Shown: in pieces, positions 1 to 9,547 of the stretch
Layout: every line of letters starts with the position of its first letter
Numbering within the stretch: position 1 is the stretch's first letter
Source: Mucilaginibacter sp. OK098
GTDB taxonomy: Bacteria; Bacteroidota; Bacteroidia; Sphingobacteriales; Sphingobacteriaceae
DNA: 64,000 nt
Reading direction: 5' to 3'
Assembly: GCF_900142915.1 (NCBI RefSeq)
Contig: NZ_FRCM01000004.1
Location: 186,001-250,000 of the forward strand
The notes under the pieces: generated by a model
Databases searched by the model: none
What the model was told of the DNA's origin: nothing
What the model saw: only the letters and a program-made list of their open reading frames with translations
Position numbers and translations under genes: made by a program

Positions 1-128
1 TCTGCAAATATTTTATCAGTTGTTAATTGGTTTTTTGGCGGCTGAATTTCCAGGTACTTCTTGCAGGCTTGCATAGTAAGAACCGAAAAGATCATTGTCA
101 ACCACAAGAATTTATTATTATTTTTCAT
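1..128 (-). CDS. SusD/RagB-family outer-membrane lipoprotein, N-terminal fragment
   Basis: Only the first 42 or so codons lie in the window; the gene runs off the left edge. The start ATG is at 128 on the minus strand, five bases after the SusC stop. The N-terminus is a short lipoprotein signal ending in a lipobox with MQACKKYLE, so Cys21 would be lipidated, followed by the IQPPKNQLT type of sequence common right after the lipid anchor of SusD proteins. SusD partners of SusC form the surface lid that binds oligosaccharides or peptides. The family call rests on the lipobox, the following motif and the position after SusC; substrate unknown. Confidence 0.85.
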   Translation of the reverse strand, partial: MKNNNKFLWLTMIFSVLTMQACKKYLEIQPPKNQLTTDKIFA

Positions 129-133
129 GATGT

Positions 134-3100
134 TTAGAGGTTAAGTTGAAGGCCACCGGTTATAGTTTTAAGTGTAGGAATCCCATAGAAATTTTGGGTT
201 TCCGGATCATTTCCTTTGTAGCTAGTGATGGTAAATAGGTTTTGCGCATTAGCATAAATGCGGATGGATTTAACTGAAAGTTTTTTCAATACTCCTGCCG
301 GTAATAAATAAGACAATGACACGGTTTTTACCCTGAGATAAGATGCATCGCTGTAAATTCCATCCGATTGTGTAAAATTGTTGTACGCTGTAGCCGCATC
401 GTTGTACTGCGACGCAAACTTTTGAAAGGTCGCGTTATCACCTTCTTTTGTCCATCTTGCAGATAATAGCGCTGCTGGTTGATTAAACTCCCAGCCGGGT
501 ACACCATTAAGCTGCCCTAAGTAATTGATACCAAACTGTTTTTTAAATTCCAGGAAAACCGTAAGTTGCAAATTTTTGTAAGTGAAGAAATTTTGAAGTC
601 CTCCATAAAACTTAGGATCGAGATTGCCGACATTATAATAATCATTAAAACTACCGCTAGCTGGTAACTGAGGGGTATCCGTTATTATTCCTGTGGCATC
701 ATAAAACTGGAATAATCCGGTTTGTTGATTTACACCTGCAGACTTAAATTTATTAAGCACAGAAATTGACTGTCCAACAATATAGGTAGTTGCATAACTC
801 GAAGTTGATAGTCCTGGAAAGGATAGTAGTTTGTTTTTAGGTACGGTGGCATTAAATGCTGCATTCCAGGTAAATGATTTTGATTGAATTATCTTACCCT
901 GTAGTGAAAATTCCCATCCTGTGTTTTGAACTAGCGCAGGTGAGTTTTCTACAACGGTATTAAACCCGGTTTGGGTTGGTAGCTGATATTGTATCAATTG
1001 ATTACCTGTCCTGTTCATGAACCATGCTGATGTTAACAGAATCCTGTCCTGAAGAAATCCCAGCTCTAACCCCAATTCTAATTTTTTCGTGGTAGCCCAG
1101 CTAAACTGGTCATTTGCGAGATTTTGTGGTAGATAGCCCAATACATTATTATATCCATAAGTAGTTGGAGCCCATCTGGAAATAAAATTATAATCACCAA
1201 TCGCATCACTACCGGTTATCCCATAACTTGCGCGTAGCTTACCATAGCTGATAGTTGGTAGATGCTCTTTAAAAAGTCCTTCTTCACTAAATAACCATCC
1301 GGCACCTACCGAACCGAAATTACCAAACTGCTTGCCAGGCCCAAACCTGCTGGAACCGTCTCGTCTTCCGTTAATATCGATGATATACTTGCTATCCCAT
1401 CTAAAATTAAACCTTGCGAAAAGCGCCGTGTATTTATATTCAAACGATCCATCTGATGCGGTTTGGGTGGGTGCGCCGGAAATTGAATGGATTAGATCAT
1501 CATTGATATATCCAAGTCCCTCTACCTGGGTAGTATTATTAGAATTTTTCTGAAAGGTACTCCCTGCCAAAAATGAATAGAGCGCCTTTTTAAAGGTGTT
1601 TTTATACTCCAATTGCGGTTCGATTATCCATGTTGTAAACTCATTGGTGCCAAAATTCGCTGTAGCTTGTGGATTGTAAGCAGGATTTTGACTCGCAAAC
1701 GGTGTAGCAGAGTATTCCTTATTCTGATAGGTACCATACCCTAAACTTGTTCTTATGGTCAATCCCCTAATGAGTTCGTAGGAAAGTAAAAGGTTACTGT
1801 TCAACGATGTATTACTAACGGTATACTCCTGTTTAAAAGAGCTGTAGGGATTGGAAGATGCATACGAACCATCAAGCGGAACGCCATTGTAATTCCATAA
1901 TAAATTACCATTTGCATCTACGGGATTAGGATAATTAGGCTCTAGTGAGTAGGCAGTTAAAAGGTTCTGACTGGCTGAAGAACTGTTTTTATCATAGGAA
2001 TAGGAAGTGGTAAAATCTAACAAGAATTTTTTATCTGTGGATACCTGGTGTATGTTAGAAGATAAACTAATCCTGTTATCACCATAATTTCCGGGAAATA
2101 TATAGGTGTCCCGGTTGAACCCACTGGCAATTCGGAATTGTGTATTGGCATTACCACTGGATATTGCCGCATTTGCATTTAAATGATGGGCCGTATTTCC
2201 TAAGAAATAGTTTTTCCAGTCTGTATTTCTTGATTGATCAAATACGGTTAAGTCTGGTGCATAAGCCGGATCATAAAGGATATTATTTGGTGTAAGCCTA
2301 TCGTTTGCGAAAGCTTCGCGGCGCATTTGCAAATACTGTTGCGTATTCATCATTGGCATAGTATGTCCGATGACGCTAATACCATTGTCTAAACCAAGAT
2401 CTAAACTTGTTTTACCTGTTTTTCCCTTTTTAGTCGTTATTAAGATTACACCATTACCTCCCCGTGAACCGTAAATGGCAGTCGCATCAGCATCTTTTAA
2501 AACTTCTATACTTTCAATATCAGCGGGGTTTAAACTATTAAATGGACTAACCCCGCCATAAGCGTTACCGTAAACTCCTCCGTTTCCAGGGGAAAGTACC
2601 GAATGGAACTGATTAGTATTGGTATTTTGCGGAGCAAATGGCACACCATCAACAATAAACAACGGTTGATCCTTCGCCGGCGAACCATTACGGGCAGCAT
2701 CAAGCGTATTTTGCCCACGAATCTGAATGTTAAAACTTGCGCCTGGCATACCACTGGTGGCCGTAACAACCAAACCAGGAACTCGGCCTTCCAAGGCTGC
2801 AAGCGGATTGGTAACTGGTTGCTGTTCAATATCGGCTGCTGACAATTTAGAAATCGAACCGACGGTGTTTCTTTGGGTATTCGTACCGTAGGCAATAACG
2901 TGTACTTCATCTAAAGAATTAACTTTGGGATTTAAAATTATCTTAAGATTACTTTGACCCTTTAAGGGAATTTGCAAAGTTTCTGTATTTGTTGCAGTAA
3001 AAACTAAAACAGTGTTATTAACATTTGTATTTATTTTAAAGTACCCTTTGTCGTTAGTTACAGTCGCCAGTGACGTCCCTTTTATCGTTACCGTTACTGC

Positions 3101-3202
3101 TTCTATCGGCTGATTATGTATATCCGTTACCGTCCCGGTAACCATTTGGCAAAATCCGGAGATTGGGATCATTGCCAGTAAAAAAATGTATAAGTATTTC
3201 AT
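134..3202 (-). CDS. SusC/RagA-family TonB-linked outer-membrane protein
   Basis: A 1022-residue outer-membrane transporter. Residues 1-19 are a signal peptide ending GFCQ. Residues 20-95 are a carboxypeptidase-regulatory-like beta domain (VTGTVTDIHNQPIEAVTV). A TonB-box-like DEVHVIAYGT sits at about 98-107, followed by the plug with the family signature IESIEVLKDADATAIYG, then the 22-strand barrel, ending in a C-terminal LQLNL strand. Length is normal for the family. It is the middle gene of a TlpA-SusC-SusD operon on the minus strand, 12 bases after the TlpA gene and 5 before SusD. It imports a ligand captured by SusD using TonB energy; the substrate cannot be read from the sequence. No sigma/anti-sigma pair is beside it. 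Confidence 0.95.
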   Translation of the reverse strand: MKYLYIFLLAMIPISGFCQMVTGTVTDIHNQPIEAVTVTIKGTSLATVTNDKGYFKINTNVNNTVLVFTATNTETLQIPLKGQSNLKIILNPKVNSLDEVHVIAYGTNTQRNTVGSISKLSAADIEQQPVTNPLAALEGRVPGLVVTATSGMPGASFNIQIRGQNTLDAARNGSPAKDQPLFIVDGVPFAPQNTNTNQFHSVLSPGNGGVYGNAYGGVSPFNSLNPADIESIEVLKDADATAIYGSRGGNGVILITTKKGKTGKTSLDLGLDNGISVIGHTMPMMNTQQYLQMRREAFANDRLTPNNILYDPAYAPDLTVFDQSRNTDWKNYFLGNTAHHLNANAAISSGNANTQFRIASGFNRDTYIFPGNYGDNRISLSSNIHQVSTDKKFLLDFTTSYSYDKNSSSASQNLLTAYSLEPNYPNPVDANGNLLWNYNGVPLDGSYASSNPYSSFKQEYTVSNTSLNSNLLLSYELIRGLTIRTSLGYGTYQNKEYSATPFASQNPAYNPQATANFGTNEFTTWIIEPQLEYKNTFKKALYSFLAGSTFQKNSNNTTQVEGLGYINDDLIHSISGAPTQTASDGSFEYKYTALFARFNFRWDSKYIIDINGRRDGSSRFGPGKQFGNFGSVGAGWLFSEEGLFKEHLPTISYGKLRASYGITGSDAIGDYNFISRWAPTTYGYNNVLGYLPQNLANDQFSWATTKKLELGLELGFLQDRILLTSAWFMNRTGNQLIQYQLPTQTGFNTVVENSPALVQNTGWEFSLQGKIIQSKSFTWNAAFNATVPKNKLLSFPGLSTSSYATTYIVGQSISVLNKFKSAGVNQQTGLFQFYDATGIITDTPQLPASGSFNDYYNVGNLDPKFYGGLQNFFTYKNLQLTVFLEFKKQFGINYLGQLNGVPGWEFNQPAALLSARWTKEGDNATFQKFASQYNDAATAYNNFTQSDGIYSDASYLRVKTVSLSYLLPAGVLKKLSVKSIRIYANAQNLFTITSYKGNDPETQNFYGIPTLKTITGGLQLNL

Positions 3203-3214
3203 GTAATGAAAGGG

Positions 3215-4510
3215 TTAATGTTGTTTTACAAGGTTTTCTTCGCGGTCAGTGATTACGAGATATTCAGATTCTCTTGACTCTTTGGTTAAAACCAATCCCT
3301 GTTTATAAAGTGATTGGGCCAAAGCATCTGTATCTTTTAAATAAGGGGGCAAATCGAGCGTAACTTTTCCGGAATAACCGGTTTCATCGATGACGGGAAT
3401 TTTGAATACATCTTCCATGGTAGACACTAACCCTATCAAAGGAAGGTTATTATAAAAAACAGGGTTTCCTAACTGTTCATCCAGGTTTGTTTCGCTTTTA
3501 CCTGAACCCTTTTTCAATTTTGAGCCAGAACGTAATTTTAGAACCCAGCATGAATCATTAAGCTTAACCGTGTCTAATTTATAAGGGAAAAATTTCCTGA
3601 TGTCTTCTCTATAATATGCCCAGGCGCGGATTTTTGAAACAGGTGGAAATATGGCTTCGTAGCAATAGAGGGTTTTGGCCTCAAAGGCTTTTGATTTATT
3701 GTTTCCTACAAGTTTTTCAGCATCTTTTACTTTAATTTTCAGGTGCGTAGTAGCAAACTTAGCTAAGTCTGGATTAGAAAAAATGATCAGTTGTAGTGCA
3801 GATACATTGAAGGCATAAATACGATTGACTTTAGCAGCATCGTCGCTTATATAGCCCAATCCATGATAATCTTCGGACCAGGGAAACAAAATTGATCTAA
3901 AAACATAAGGTTGTTGTTGCGGCCCTCCATTATTCTCAAAAAATATTGGTTTTTGATTATCAAAAGAATAGGTAGGTTTTTGATGTACTACATTATCGTT
4001 TGCCAGCATTTTAACTACCTTTTCATCGGTGATTTCTTCCTCACCGGTTACAGCGACAAGAACACCGTTTTTGATCCAGTAATATGTACCCATTGTATGA
4101 GCCTGAAATAAATTGGTAAGTACAGTATCAAGAACGACAGATGGTAACTTAAACACAGGCTTTCTTTTGTCAAGAAATTTCTGGACATCCTCCTCCTTAT
4201 CCCGTGAGTTTTTAATATTCAAAAGCAGAAAAAACAAGTTATCAGGATGCTTTTGTTGAATGGCATAATTAATAGGCATGTGCCTTATACAGGGAGCACA
4301 CCAGGTGGCCCATAAATCAATAAGGACAAGCTTGTCCTTAAAATTTGAAAGACGGATGGATTTAGTTTTAAAGTTCAAGACCTTATCAAGAACTACATCG
4401 GGGATAGTGTCACCGACTTTGAGCGGTTTCCTAATAGGTATAGATTGTGCTTGAGCGTAAAAAAAAACGCATAGCACAGCCATTACGATTAAAATCGTTA
4501 TTTTTTTCAT
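3215..4510 (-). CDS. TlpA-like thiol-disulfide reductase with C-terminal DUF3738-like region
   Basis: 431 residues, secreted (signal peptide ending YAQAQS). Residues about 30-165 are a thioredoxin-fold domain with WATWCAPC as the CxxC active site and a cis-Pro-like loop. Residues about 180-431 are an extension whose end (FKIPVIDETGYSGKVTLDL, then a stretch ending EYLVIT) resembles the DUF3738/TIGR03435 'soil-associated' domain, in which a PVVDKTGLTGxY motif is typical. It heads the operon with SusC and SusD. In Bacteroidota such fusions often precede SusC genes; a role in periplasmic redox handling of the imported ligand is an inference. The thioredoxin part is firm, the DUF3738 part is a motif match by eye. 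Confidence 0.85.
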   Translation of the reverse strand: MKKITILIVMAVLCVFFYAQAQSIPIRKPLKVGDTIPDVVLDKVLNFKTKSIRLSNFKDKLVLIDLWATWCAPCIRHMPINYAIQQKHPDNLFFLLLNIKNSRDKEEDVQKFLDKRKPVFKLPSVVLDTVLTNLFQAHTMGTYYWIKNGVLVAVTGEEEITDEKVVKMLANDNVVHQKPTYSFDNQKPIFFENNGGPQQQPYVFRSILFPWSEDYHGLGYISDDAAKVNRIYAFNVSALQLIIFSNPDLAKFATTHLKIKVKDAEKLVGNNKSKAFEAKTLYCYEAIFPPVSKIRAWAYYREDIRKFFPYKLDTVKLNDSCWVLKLRSGSKLKKGSGKSETNLDEQLGNPVFYNNLPLIGLVSTMEDVFKIPVIDETGYSGKVTLDLPPYLKDTDALAQSLYKQGLVLTKESRESEYLVITDREENLVKQH

Positions 4511-4557
4511 GAAGAATCAGTTAAGAATTTTTTGGAAATATGAATGAAAAGAGGATC

Positions 4558-4606
4558 GATAATGGCAACCCGTGTTTAACTATTAACTGACTGGGTTGCC
4601 ATTATC
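4558..4606. terminator. Perfect 14-bp inverted repeat, likely terminator
   Basis: GATAATGGCAACCC at 4558-4571 is repeated exactly in reverse complement at 4593-4606, with a 21-base loop. It lies between the 92-residue gene and the TlpA gene, both on the minus strand, so it probably separates their transcripts. There is no clear T-run, so intrinsic termination is not certain. Confidence 0.5.
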
Positions 4607-4652
4607 ATTAGGTCATTCAGGAGGGCAAATGACCAGTTGCCATACGATGTAC

Positions 4653-4931
4653 TTACTTGTTTTCATTCCCAGTTGTGATTTTAGCTTCTGACAATGCGGT
4701 GAGTAATTCAGCGCGATGGTAAATTTCAGATACTAAAGCTGGGAGGTTTCCGATGCCGGAAGGTTCAAGATTCTGCAGTCCTTTTGCATTCTGGGCTTTA
4801 GCCAGGTTCCTTTTAAACCAATCATTTAATTCTTTCTGGAACTGATCATAAGGAACGGTGTTAAACCGCTCCATAATTTCAGTTAGGGAACTAAATTCAG
4901 GCATTTCAGGAAGTGCATTTTTCGCGTCCAT
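4653..4931 (-). CDS. Hypothetical 92-residue protein
   Basis: I do not recognise this protein. It is soluble, mildly acidic, without signal or membrane segment and predicted mostly helical (LTEIMERFNTVPYDQFQKEL, then a basic NDWFKRNLAKAQNAK stretch). It lies on the same strand as the TlpA-SusC-SusD genes, but a strong inverted repeat separates it from them. Base composition and codon use look coding and the plus-strand reading of the same region looks like noise, so it is probably a real gene. Confidence 0.6.
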   Translation of the reverse strand: MDAKNALPEMPEFSSLTEIMERFNTVPYDQFQKELNDWFKRNLAKAQNAKGLQNLEPSGIGNLPALVSEIYHRAELLTALSEAKITTGNENK

Positions 4932-5309
4932 GTTTAATGATTATGAATTCATTATCAGGAGTCTGCAAGAGAGATTGATTTCTGTAAAAATACTACAGGC
5001 ATGGTTCCCAACTTATTGTTCACGGAGGGTTGACACGCCCAAGAGCACAAACAAGAAGGGAGCCCATACCTGTAGCATGGGCATTCCAGCTTCTCATCCG
5101 GCGCTCTATTTGAAAGTGTCAATTTCCGTGAGCAAGACTCAAAGCGAATGCTTCAATTTTTTTGTGAAGATTCGCAAAAATAACATAAGTGATTAAACAC
5201 TTATGGTTTTATTTAGCTTTTATTTCAATTATCAAATATAAACAAATCAATTAATTACGGCAAGTGTGACGTAATAAAAAACATTAATTGGTGGTTGCTT
5301 TACAGATAC
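4932..5309. other. 378-base intergenic region with a large imperfect palindrome
   Basis: No convincing gene. The plus-strand open frame across it has no family-like features. It holds the palindrome at 4993-5075 (separate entry) flanked by moderately G+C-rich sequence, then an A+T-rich stretch before the XRE gene that should contain its promoter. On the minus strand a stop-free, cysteine-rich frame of about 47 codons overlaps the palindrome (it contains GLPSCLCSWACQPS), but it has no good start codon. Confidence 0.6.
4993..5075. repeat. Long imperfect palindrome, possible structured RNA or miniature mobile repeat
   Basis: CTACAGGCATGGTTCCC (4993-5009) faces GGGAGCCCATACCTGTAG (5058-5075). 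The arms pair over 15 of about 18 positions, and the stem continues imperfectly inwards (CTTATTGTT against ACAAACAAG) to a small GGG..CCC hairpin around 5027-5040. The whole is more G+C-rich than its surroundings. It is not followed by a T-run. It could be a structured RNA, a REP-like element or a non-autonomous mobile element; sequence alone does not decide. Confidence 0.5.
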
Positions 5310-5588
5310 ATGGGATTACAATACCGGAATCAGCAATTCATTGATCAGATAACTAAAAGAATTGAAGATATTCGTTTACAAAAGGGTATTGTTCAGGAAG
5401 ATATCGCAGACAGGACAGGTTTTTCACTAAAACAAGTTTGGAGGATATTAAAAGGCCAACACAATTTTGCAGTTTCAACAATAGAAGCTATTGCAAACGC
5501 TTTAGGAGTTCAACCCAAAGATCTTTTAGATTTCGATTTTAAACTCACTAAATATCCACCTACTAGAAAAGAAAGAAAAGGAAAGTAA
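5310..5588 (+). CDS. XRE-family helix-turn-helix regulator
   Basis: About 92 residues from the ATG at 5310; an upstream TTG at 5295 would add five. Residues about 15-75 are a Cro/CI-type helix-turn-helix: RIEDIRLQKGIVQEDIADRT, then the recognition helix region FSLKQVWRILKGQ and the typical TIEAIANALGVQPKDLLDF. The tail is basic (PPTRKERKGK). It converges on the STAND ATPase gene with 29 bases between stops. Small XRE proteins often control neighbouring defence genes; such a role here is an inference. Confidence 0.85.
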   Translation: MGLQYRNQQFIDQITKRIEDIRLQKGIVQEDIADRTGFSLKQVWRILKGQHNFAVSTIEAIANALGVQPKDLLDFDFKLTKYPPTRKERKGK

Positions 5589-5617
5589 ACCTTTATATCT
5601 CCTTTAATAGTTTGATG

Positions 5618-8600
5618 TTAATAATCATCGCGCAGAAAATTGTGTTTTCGTTCACGTATAGCACTCCGCTGGCAGTAGGCAATCTGCTTTCCTACAAATA
5701 CCCGGTGTTCCAGGTAGTCAGCACCAGGCTGAAGCTTTTCCAACACTGCTTTTACACGTTGCCAAGCCCTTTCATCTATTTCTGCCGATATGGCGTCACC
5801 GCTAATTACCCTTACACCACGCTCATCCCAGCGAATCTTCTCGAAATGATCAAAGCGTTTGTTCTCTTTCAGAAATATCTCCAGTAACTCCGCAAAATGT
5901 TCCTGTACCTTGGTGCCAACTGCTTTAAAAATGGCTTTCATCCGTTTCATATTTCCTGCATTCTGCTGGATATAAGCCTTTAAAAATAACAATCGATTCT
6001 CGCGAAAACCCTCCGCTTTAATGGTATTTTCTAATAAGTCAGATAAGAGTTCTTCGGCATGGTAATGGTAACGTTGATGTGTTGCCAAATAATTGACCGC
6101 TTTTTCTACAATTGGAAAAGCGTTTTCCAAATCCCAGACCTTCGCAATCTTTTGTTCGCCACTACGATCAATAGAACGTTCGCTGGCCAGTTGTTCAAGA
6201 AACTTCAGGTAAAAAGAGGGTCGGCGCTTCAACACTACCATCAATTCGCTGCCGTCATGGTCGTAATGATCCTCTTTGGCAATCATAGCCAGGTAAACCT
6301 GCTCCAACAGACCTGTGTTACGGATATCATTTACGTGTCGTTCTAAAAACTCCTCGTGCAAGATAAAGTCACTGATGCCAGCTGCTGAATTTGCCAACAA
6401 AACTCTTAAAGCCTTAATTAAAAACAAAGGATCTATTCTGAGGTAACTGGTCACATTACCGAAATAAAGGTAGAACCGGCCGGATACCTTTGCCAACAAT
6501 TCCAGGTAATCCGCAGTACAGGCTTTATTGATATAGTTATCCCCCAGCGTATTGAAGTATGCCAACAACACATAAGGTTTATTCGGGTAATCTTCATCGT
6601 TTAAAACTTTGCCAAGTTCCAAAATTAAACCAGGTGCAAGATCCCGCATAAAATTGAATAGACGCTCAAAGCTAAAAAAACGATTGAACTGGGTTAAGTG
6701 AATTAGATAAGTGACAAGCTCCAACGGGTCAACGCCTTTTTCTAAAGCTGCATTGAACAGTATTTGTGCGCCATTGTTGACGGTATAGAACTCCCATAAC
6801 TGTAACTCGGTGCAATGGTTGATGAACGCAAAGGTTTGTTTATATCCATCGATATCCCGATGATTAAAAGTTTTAAGGATTTCCTTTTTCTTTTCTTCGG
6901 CAAACCATTTGTGCCAATCATTATAATCCTGCCCATCGCGTGAAAACCGTTCCCTATTACGCAGCTGGTTGTAATCCAGCGCAAGAAATCGTTTATAATC
7001 CGGTGTTTGTGCTTTTTTTTGCGTTTCAGAATACAACTTTTTATCCAGGCCCATCCTCGCCCCGCGGCTCACGAATTCGTTAATCGCATATACATCCTGG
7101 AATTTATCATAGTCAAAATGTTGGTCAAAAACAGCTTCAATAAAAGCCCAATCTGATGTACGAACTTCCTTTTGAAAATCCGGGCCGAAGGTATCAAGTA
7201 CCGCTTTAAAGCTAAAAAGTGATAGTGATGGATAGCTATCGTAAACTTCGTTAAACCGTTTCCAGAACAAAGCCCGTATTTCTAAAAACTTGGATGAAGC
7301 GTTGGGTTCAATGTAGCTGATGTTAATATTTCTGCCTTCCGAATAGGTGGTATCAAAACGCGTCTTCAGGAAATGTGGTACTAATTTTAAAAATAGGTAG
7401 GTGAACACCGGTTTGTCCTCAGTGCTTTTTTCTATCAGTAAATGTGCAAATCGCTCTTCCCGATAGTAATGGTAAATACCATCCTTTACCGAAAAATTAA
7501 AATAACTTTTGATCTCACGAACTACCCGCTCAGCAAGCAGTGGTTTCTTTTCGATCAGCCCGAACATCAGCCCTGTTGCAAGATCAAAATCATCCGTCAA
7601 ATGGTGCAAGAATGGAGTCGTCAGTTCAAGTAAATCATCTTTGGCATCCTTATCCAGCATGGTATCACCGGCAAAGCCAAAGGTCTTCTCGTTAAACCTT
7701 GCTGTCGCAATACGATCCTCCAACACCAATGGCTCGATCTCAGGAAGGCCATCGATTTGTTGTTTAATATATAGCAAAGTTTCATCTTGCAGGTAATACC
7801 AAAAAATAGATAGAAAAGGCGCTGCATCCTGGCGATTCTCTAAAATTTGTTGTAATTTTTGAAAAATGAAAGGCTTGATCAAATTTCCAAAATCTTCGAA
7901 CCCGAATGTATTGTTAGCGTCAATTGCTGTGTATTTAACTCGGCCGGAATAATCCGGAAAAAACCTTTCTAAAATTATACCATAATCAAGCAGTTTGTCT
8001 ATGAAAAATACACGGAAGAATAAATACCCTTCCAATATCTGATCAGAAAAACGCGCTGAGGAGCGGTCAGTAAACACATCTACAATTTCGTGCCTTTCTA
8101 ATTCGTATAACTTTGTCCAAAAATCATTCTCATTCAAGCCAAAAGCCGGTAAAATATTTTCCATTACGCGGTTATCTTCCCGGTCAATTGTGCGGAAGAA
8201 GGCCAGCACACCCAATACCCGTAAATATTCAGGATAAGCTAATATGGGGTTGTCACCGCTGATCCGTTCAAAATATAATTTATAGATTTCGGCAACATTA
8301 TTAAGCTCGTCCAGTGTCCGGTCTTTAGCGGCAATAGCGGTCATTATGGCCAGCCGTGGATTTCCGCGTGCAACTTCCCGGATGCGTTCCAAAAACAAGG
8401 GATGGCGAATTGAAAAGGGCTTTGTCTTTACTATTTCCTTGATCTGCTGACTATCAAATACTTTAATACTAATAGTGTTATTCTGGTATCCTTGCAAAAA
8501 CGGCTCGATATCCTTCAGCACATAGTCTCGTACAGTAAGGATCAGCTTAAATTCCGTTTGGTTCTCCTGATAAAAGGTCAATACGTCCCTTAATTGCGCA

Positions 8601-9436
8601 ATGCTTTTATTGGCATCATCGATAAAGATGAGATATTTCTTATTTTTTGCCGATAACTGTCTTCGCAGATCAGACAGCAATGGCTGATCCTTATTGCGGA
8701 TGCAATAGGCTTGGTAGTTTCGGTGTTTTTTGGTAAATGCCCGCAAATTTTCGACTACCAGTTTTGTTTTGCCGACGCCCGCTTTACCGGAAACTATGGT
8801 GATCATATTTGATTCTACGGAGTTTTCGATTGCCTTCAACTCATTCTCCCGGTAGAGAAAAGGATTGGACAAGGGCGTAGCAATTCCGCCTTTTTCATAT
8901 TCCTCTATAAACTTCTTGACCGGCAGCAATTGATAAGTATCGATTTCGATCCCCAGGTATTCTTTAGCTAAAAAAGGATAATCTTTTACAATCTTATGTG
9001 CCAGCGTTGACAGGTTGATCAATTGAAGTCTTTTCCCTTTGGCCCAGGCGATGTTTATGAGTTTCTGCTCTTCGGCATTTCCAATATTACTGTTAAAGCA
9101 AAGGATTACCAAACCCAGGTGGGTTAGTCCGACTTTGGTTTTTCGTGCATCAAAACAATAAATCAGGTCTTCCTCCAATTTTTTTAGAAGTGCATCGCTT
9201 TTTTGATAGTTCTCCTGCGTGGTATATTGAATGAAAATATACGATCCGTCAGAACGCCTGATTCGTGTATCAGGTGTGCCTTTCCTTGCTTTTTGTTTAC
9301 CCTCAACCTGGCCTACCGGTACTATGCTATCAAACTCATCTTCACCTTCAAAAAACAGGTAATGATCGCATAGCCGGTGAAAAGCATCCGGATTCATGAT
9401 CTTAAGTTTGGATTCGATAAGTTCAATGGTTAACAT
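5618..9436 (-). CDS. Large STAND-type ATPase with PD-(D/E)XK-like N-terminus, candidate Avs-type defence protein
   Basis: 1272 residues, soluble. Residues 1-165 resemble a restriction-endonuclease-like fold (MNPDAFHRLCDHYLF helix, then GTPDTRIRRSDGSYIFIQYT). The PD and Q are present, but the lysine usually found two residues after the acidic or Gln position is Thr, so nuclease activity is uncertain. Residues 211-310 are a P-loop NTPase: Walker A GKAGVGKT (217-224), Walker B LIFIDDAN (269-276) and a TVRD motif (301-304), as in STAND/NACHT proteins. A winged-helix region follows (about 350-480), then some 780 residues of helical repeats. This order (effector, STAND ATPase, sensor repeats) is that of Avs antiphage sensors. 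No partner gene is co-transcribed. Defence is an inference from architecture and neighbours. Confidence 0.8.
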   Translation of the reverse strand: MLTIELIESKLKIMNPDAFHRLCDHYLFFEGEDEFDSIVPVGQVEGKQKARKGTPDTRIRRSDGSYIFIQYTTQENYQKSDALLKKLEEDLIYCFDARKTKVGLTHLGLVILCFNSNIGNAEEQKLINIAWAKGKRLQLINLSTLAHKIVKDYPFLAKEYLGIEIDTYQLLPVKKFIEEYEKGGIATPLSNPFLYRENELKAIENSVESNMITIVSGKAGVGKTKLVVENLRAFTKKHRNYQAYCIRNKDQPLLSDLRRQLSAKNKKYLIFIDDANKSIAQLRDVLTFYQENQTEFKLILTVRDYVLKDIEPFLQGYQNNTISIKVFDSQQIKEIVKTKPFSIRHPLFLERIREVARGNPRLAIMTAIAAKDRTLDELNNVAEIYKLYFERISGDNPILAYPEYLRVLGVLAFFRTIDREDNRVMENILPAFGLNENDFWTKLYELERHEIVDVFTDRSSARFSDQILEGYLFFRVFFIDKLLDYGIILERFFPDYSGRVKYTAIDANNTFGFEDFGNLIKPFIFQKLQQILENRQDAAPFLSIFWYYLQDETLLYIKQQIDGLPEIEPLVLEDRIATARFNEKTFGFAGDTMLDKDAKDDLLELTTPFLHHLTDDFDLATGLMFGLIEKKPLLAERVVREIKSYFNFSVKDGIYHYYREERFAHLLIEKSTEDKPVFTYLFLKLVPHFLKTRFDTTYSEGRNINISYIEPNASSKFLEIRALFWKRFNEVYDSYPSLSLFSFKAVLDTFGPDFQKEVRTSDWAFIEAVFDQHFDYDKFQDVYAINEFVSRGARMGLDKKLYSETQKKAQTPDYKRFLALDYNQLRNRERFSRDGQDYNDWHKWFAEEKKKEILKTFNHRDIDGYKQTFAFINHCTELQLWEFYTVNNGAQILFNAALEKGVDPLELVTYLIHLTQFNRFFSFERLFNFMRDLAPGLILELGKVLNDEDYPNKPYVLLAYFNTLGDNYINKACTADYLELLAKVSGRFYLYFGNVTSYLRIDPLFLIKALRVLLANSAAGISDFILHEEFLERHVNDIRNTGLLEQVYLAMIAKEDHYDHDGSELMVVLKRRPSFYLKFLEQLASERSIDRSGEQKIAKVWDLENAFPIVEKAVNYLATHQRYHYHAEELLSDLLENTIKAEGFRENRLLFLKAYIQQNAGNMKRMKAIFKAVGTKVQEHFAELLEIFLKENKRFDHFEKIRWDERGVRVISGDAISAEIDERAWQRVKAVLEKLQPGADYLEHRVFVGKQIAYCQRSAIRERKHNFLRDDY

Positions 9437-9547
9437 AATTCAGGTTAGAATTTTCAAAGTTAACAAATAGGCAGTCCCCTTCAATACCCACCCCAAAGTA
9501 AAAGAAAGGCATTTTTATCCCCGTCAAATTGCGATATTTGAAATAGC

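Noticed and set aside
4858..5196. Plus-strand open frame of 112 codons over the 92-residue gene's start and the palindrome
   Set aside because: It overlaps a better minus-strand gene and runs through a palindrome; the protein has no family-like features.
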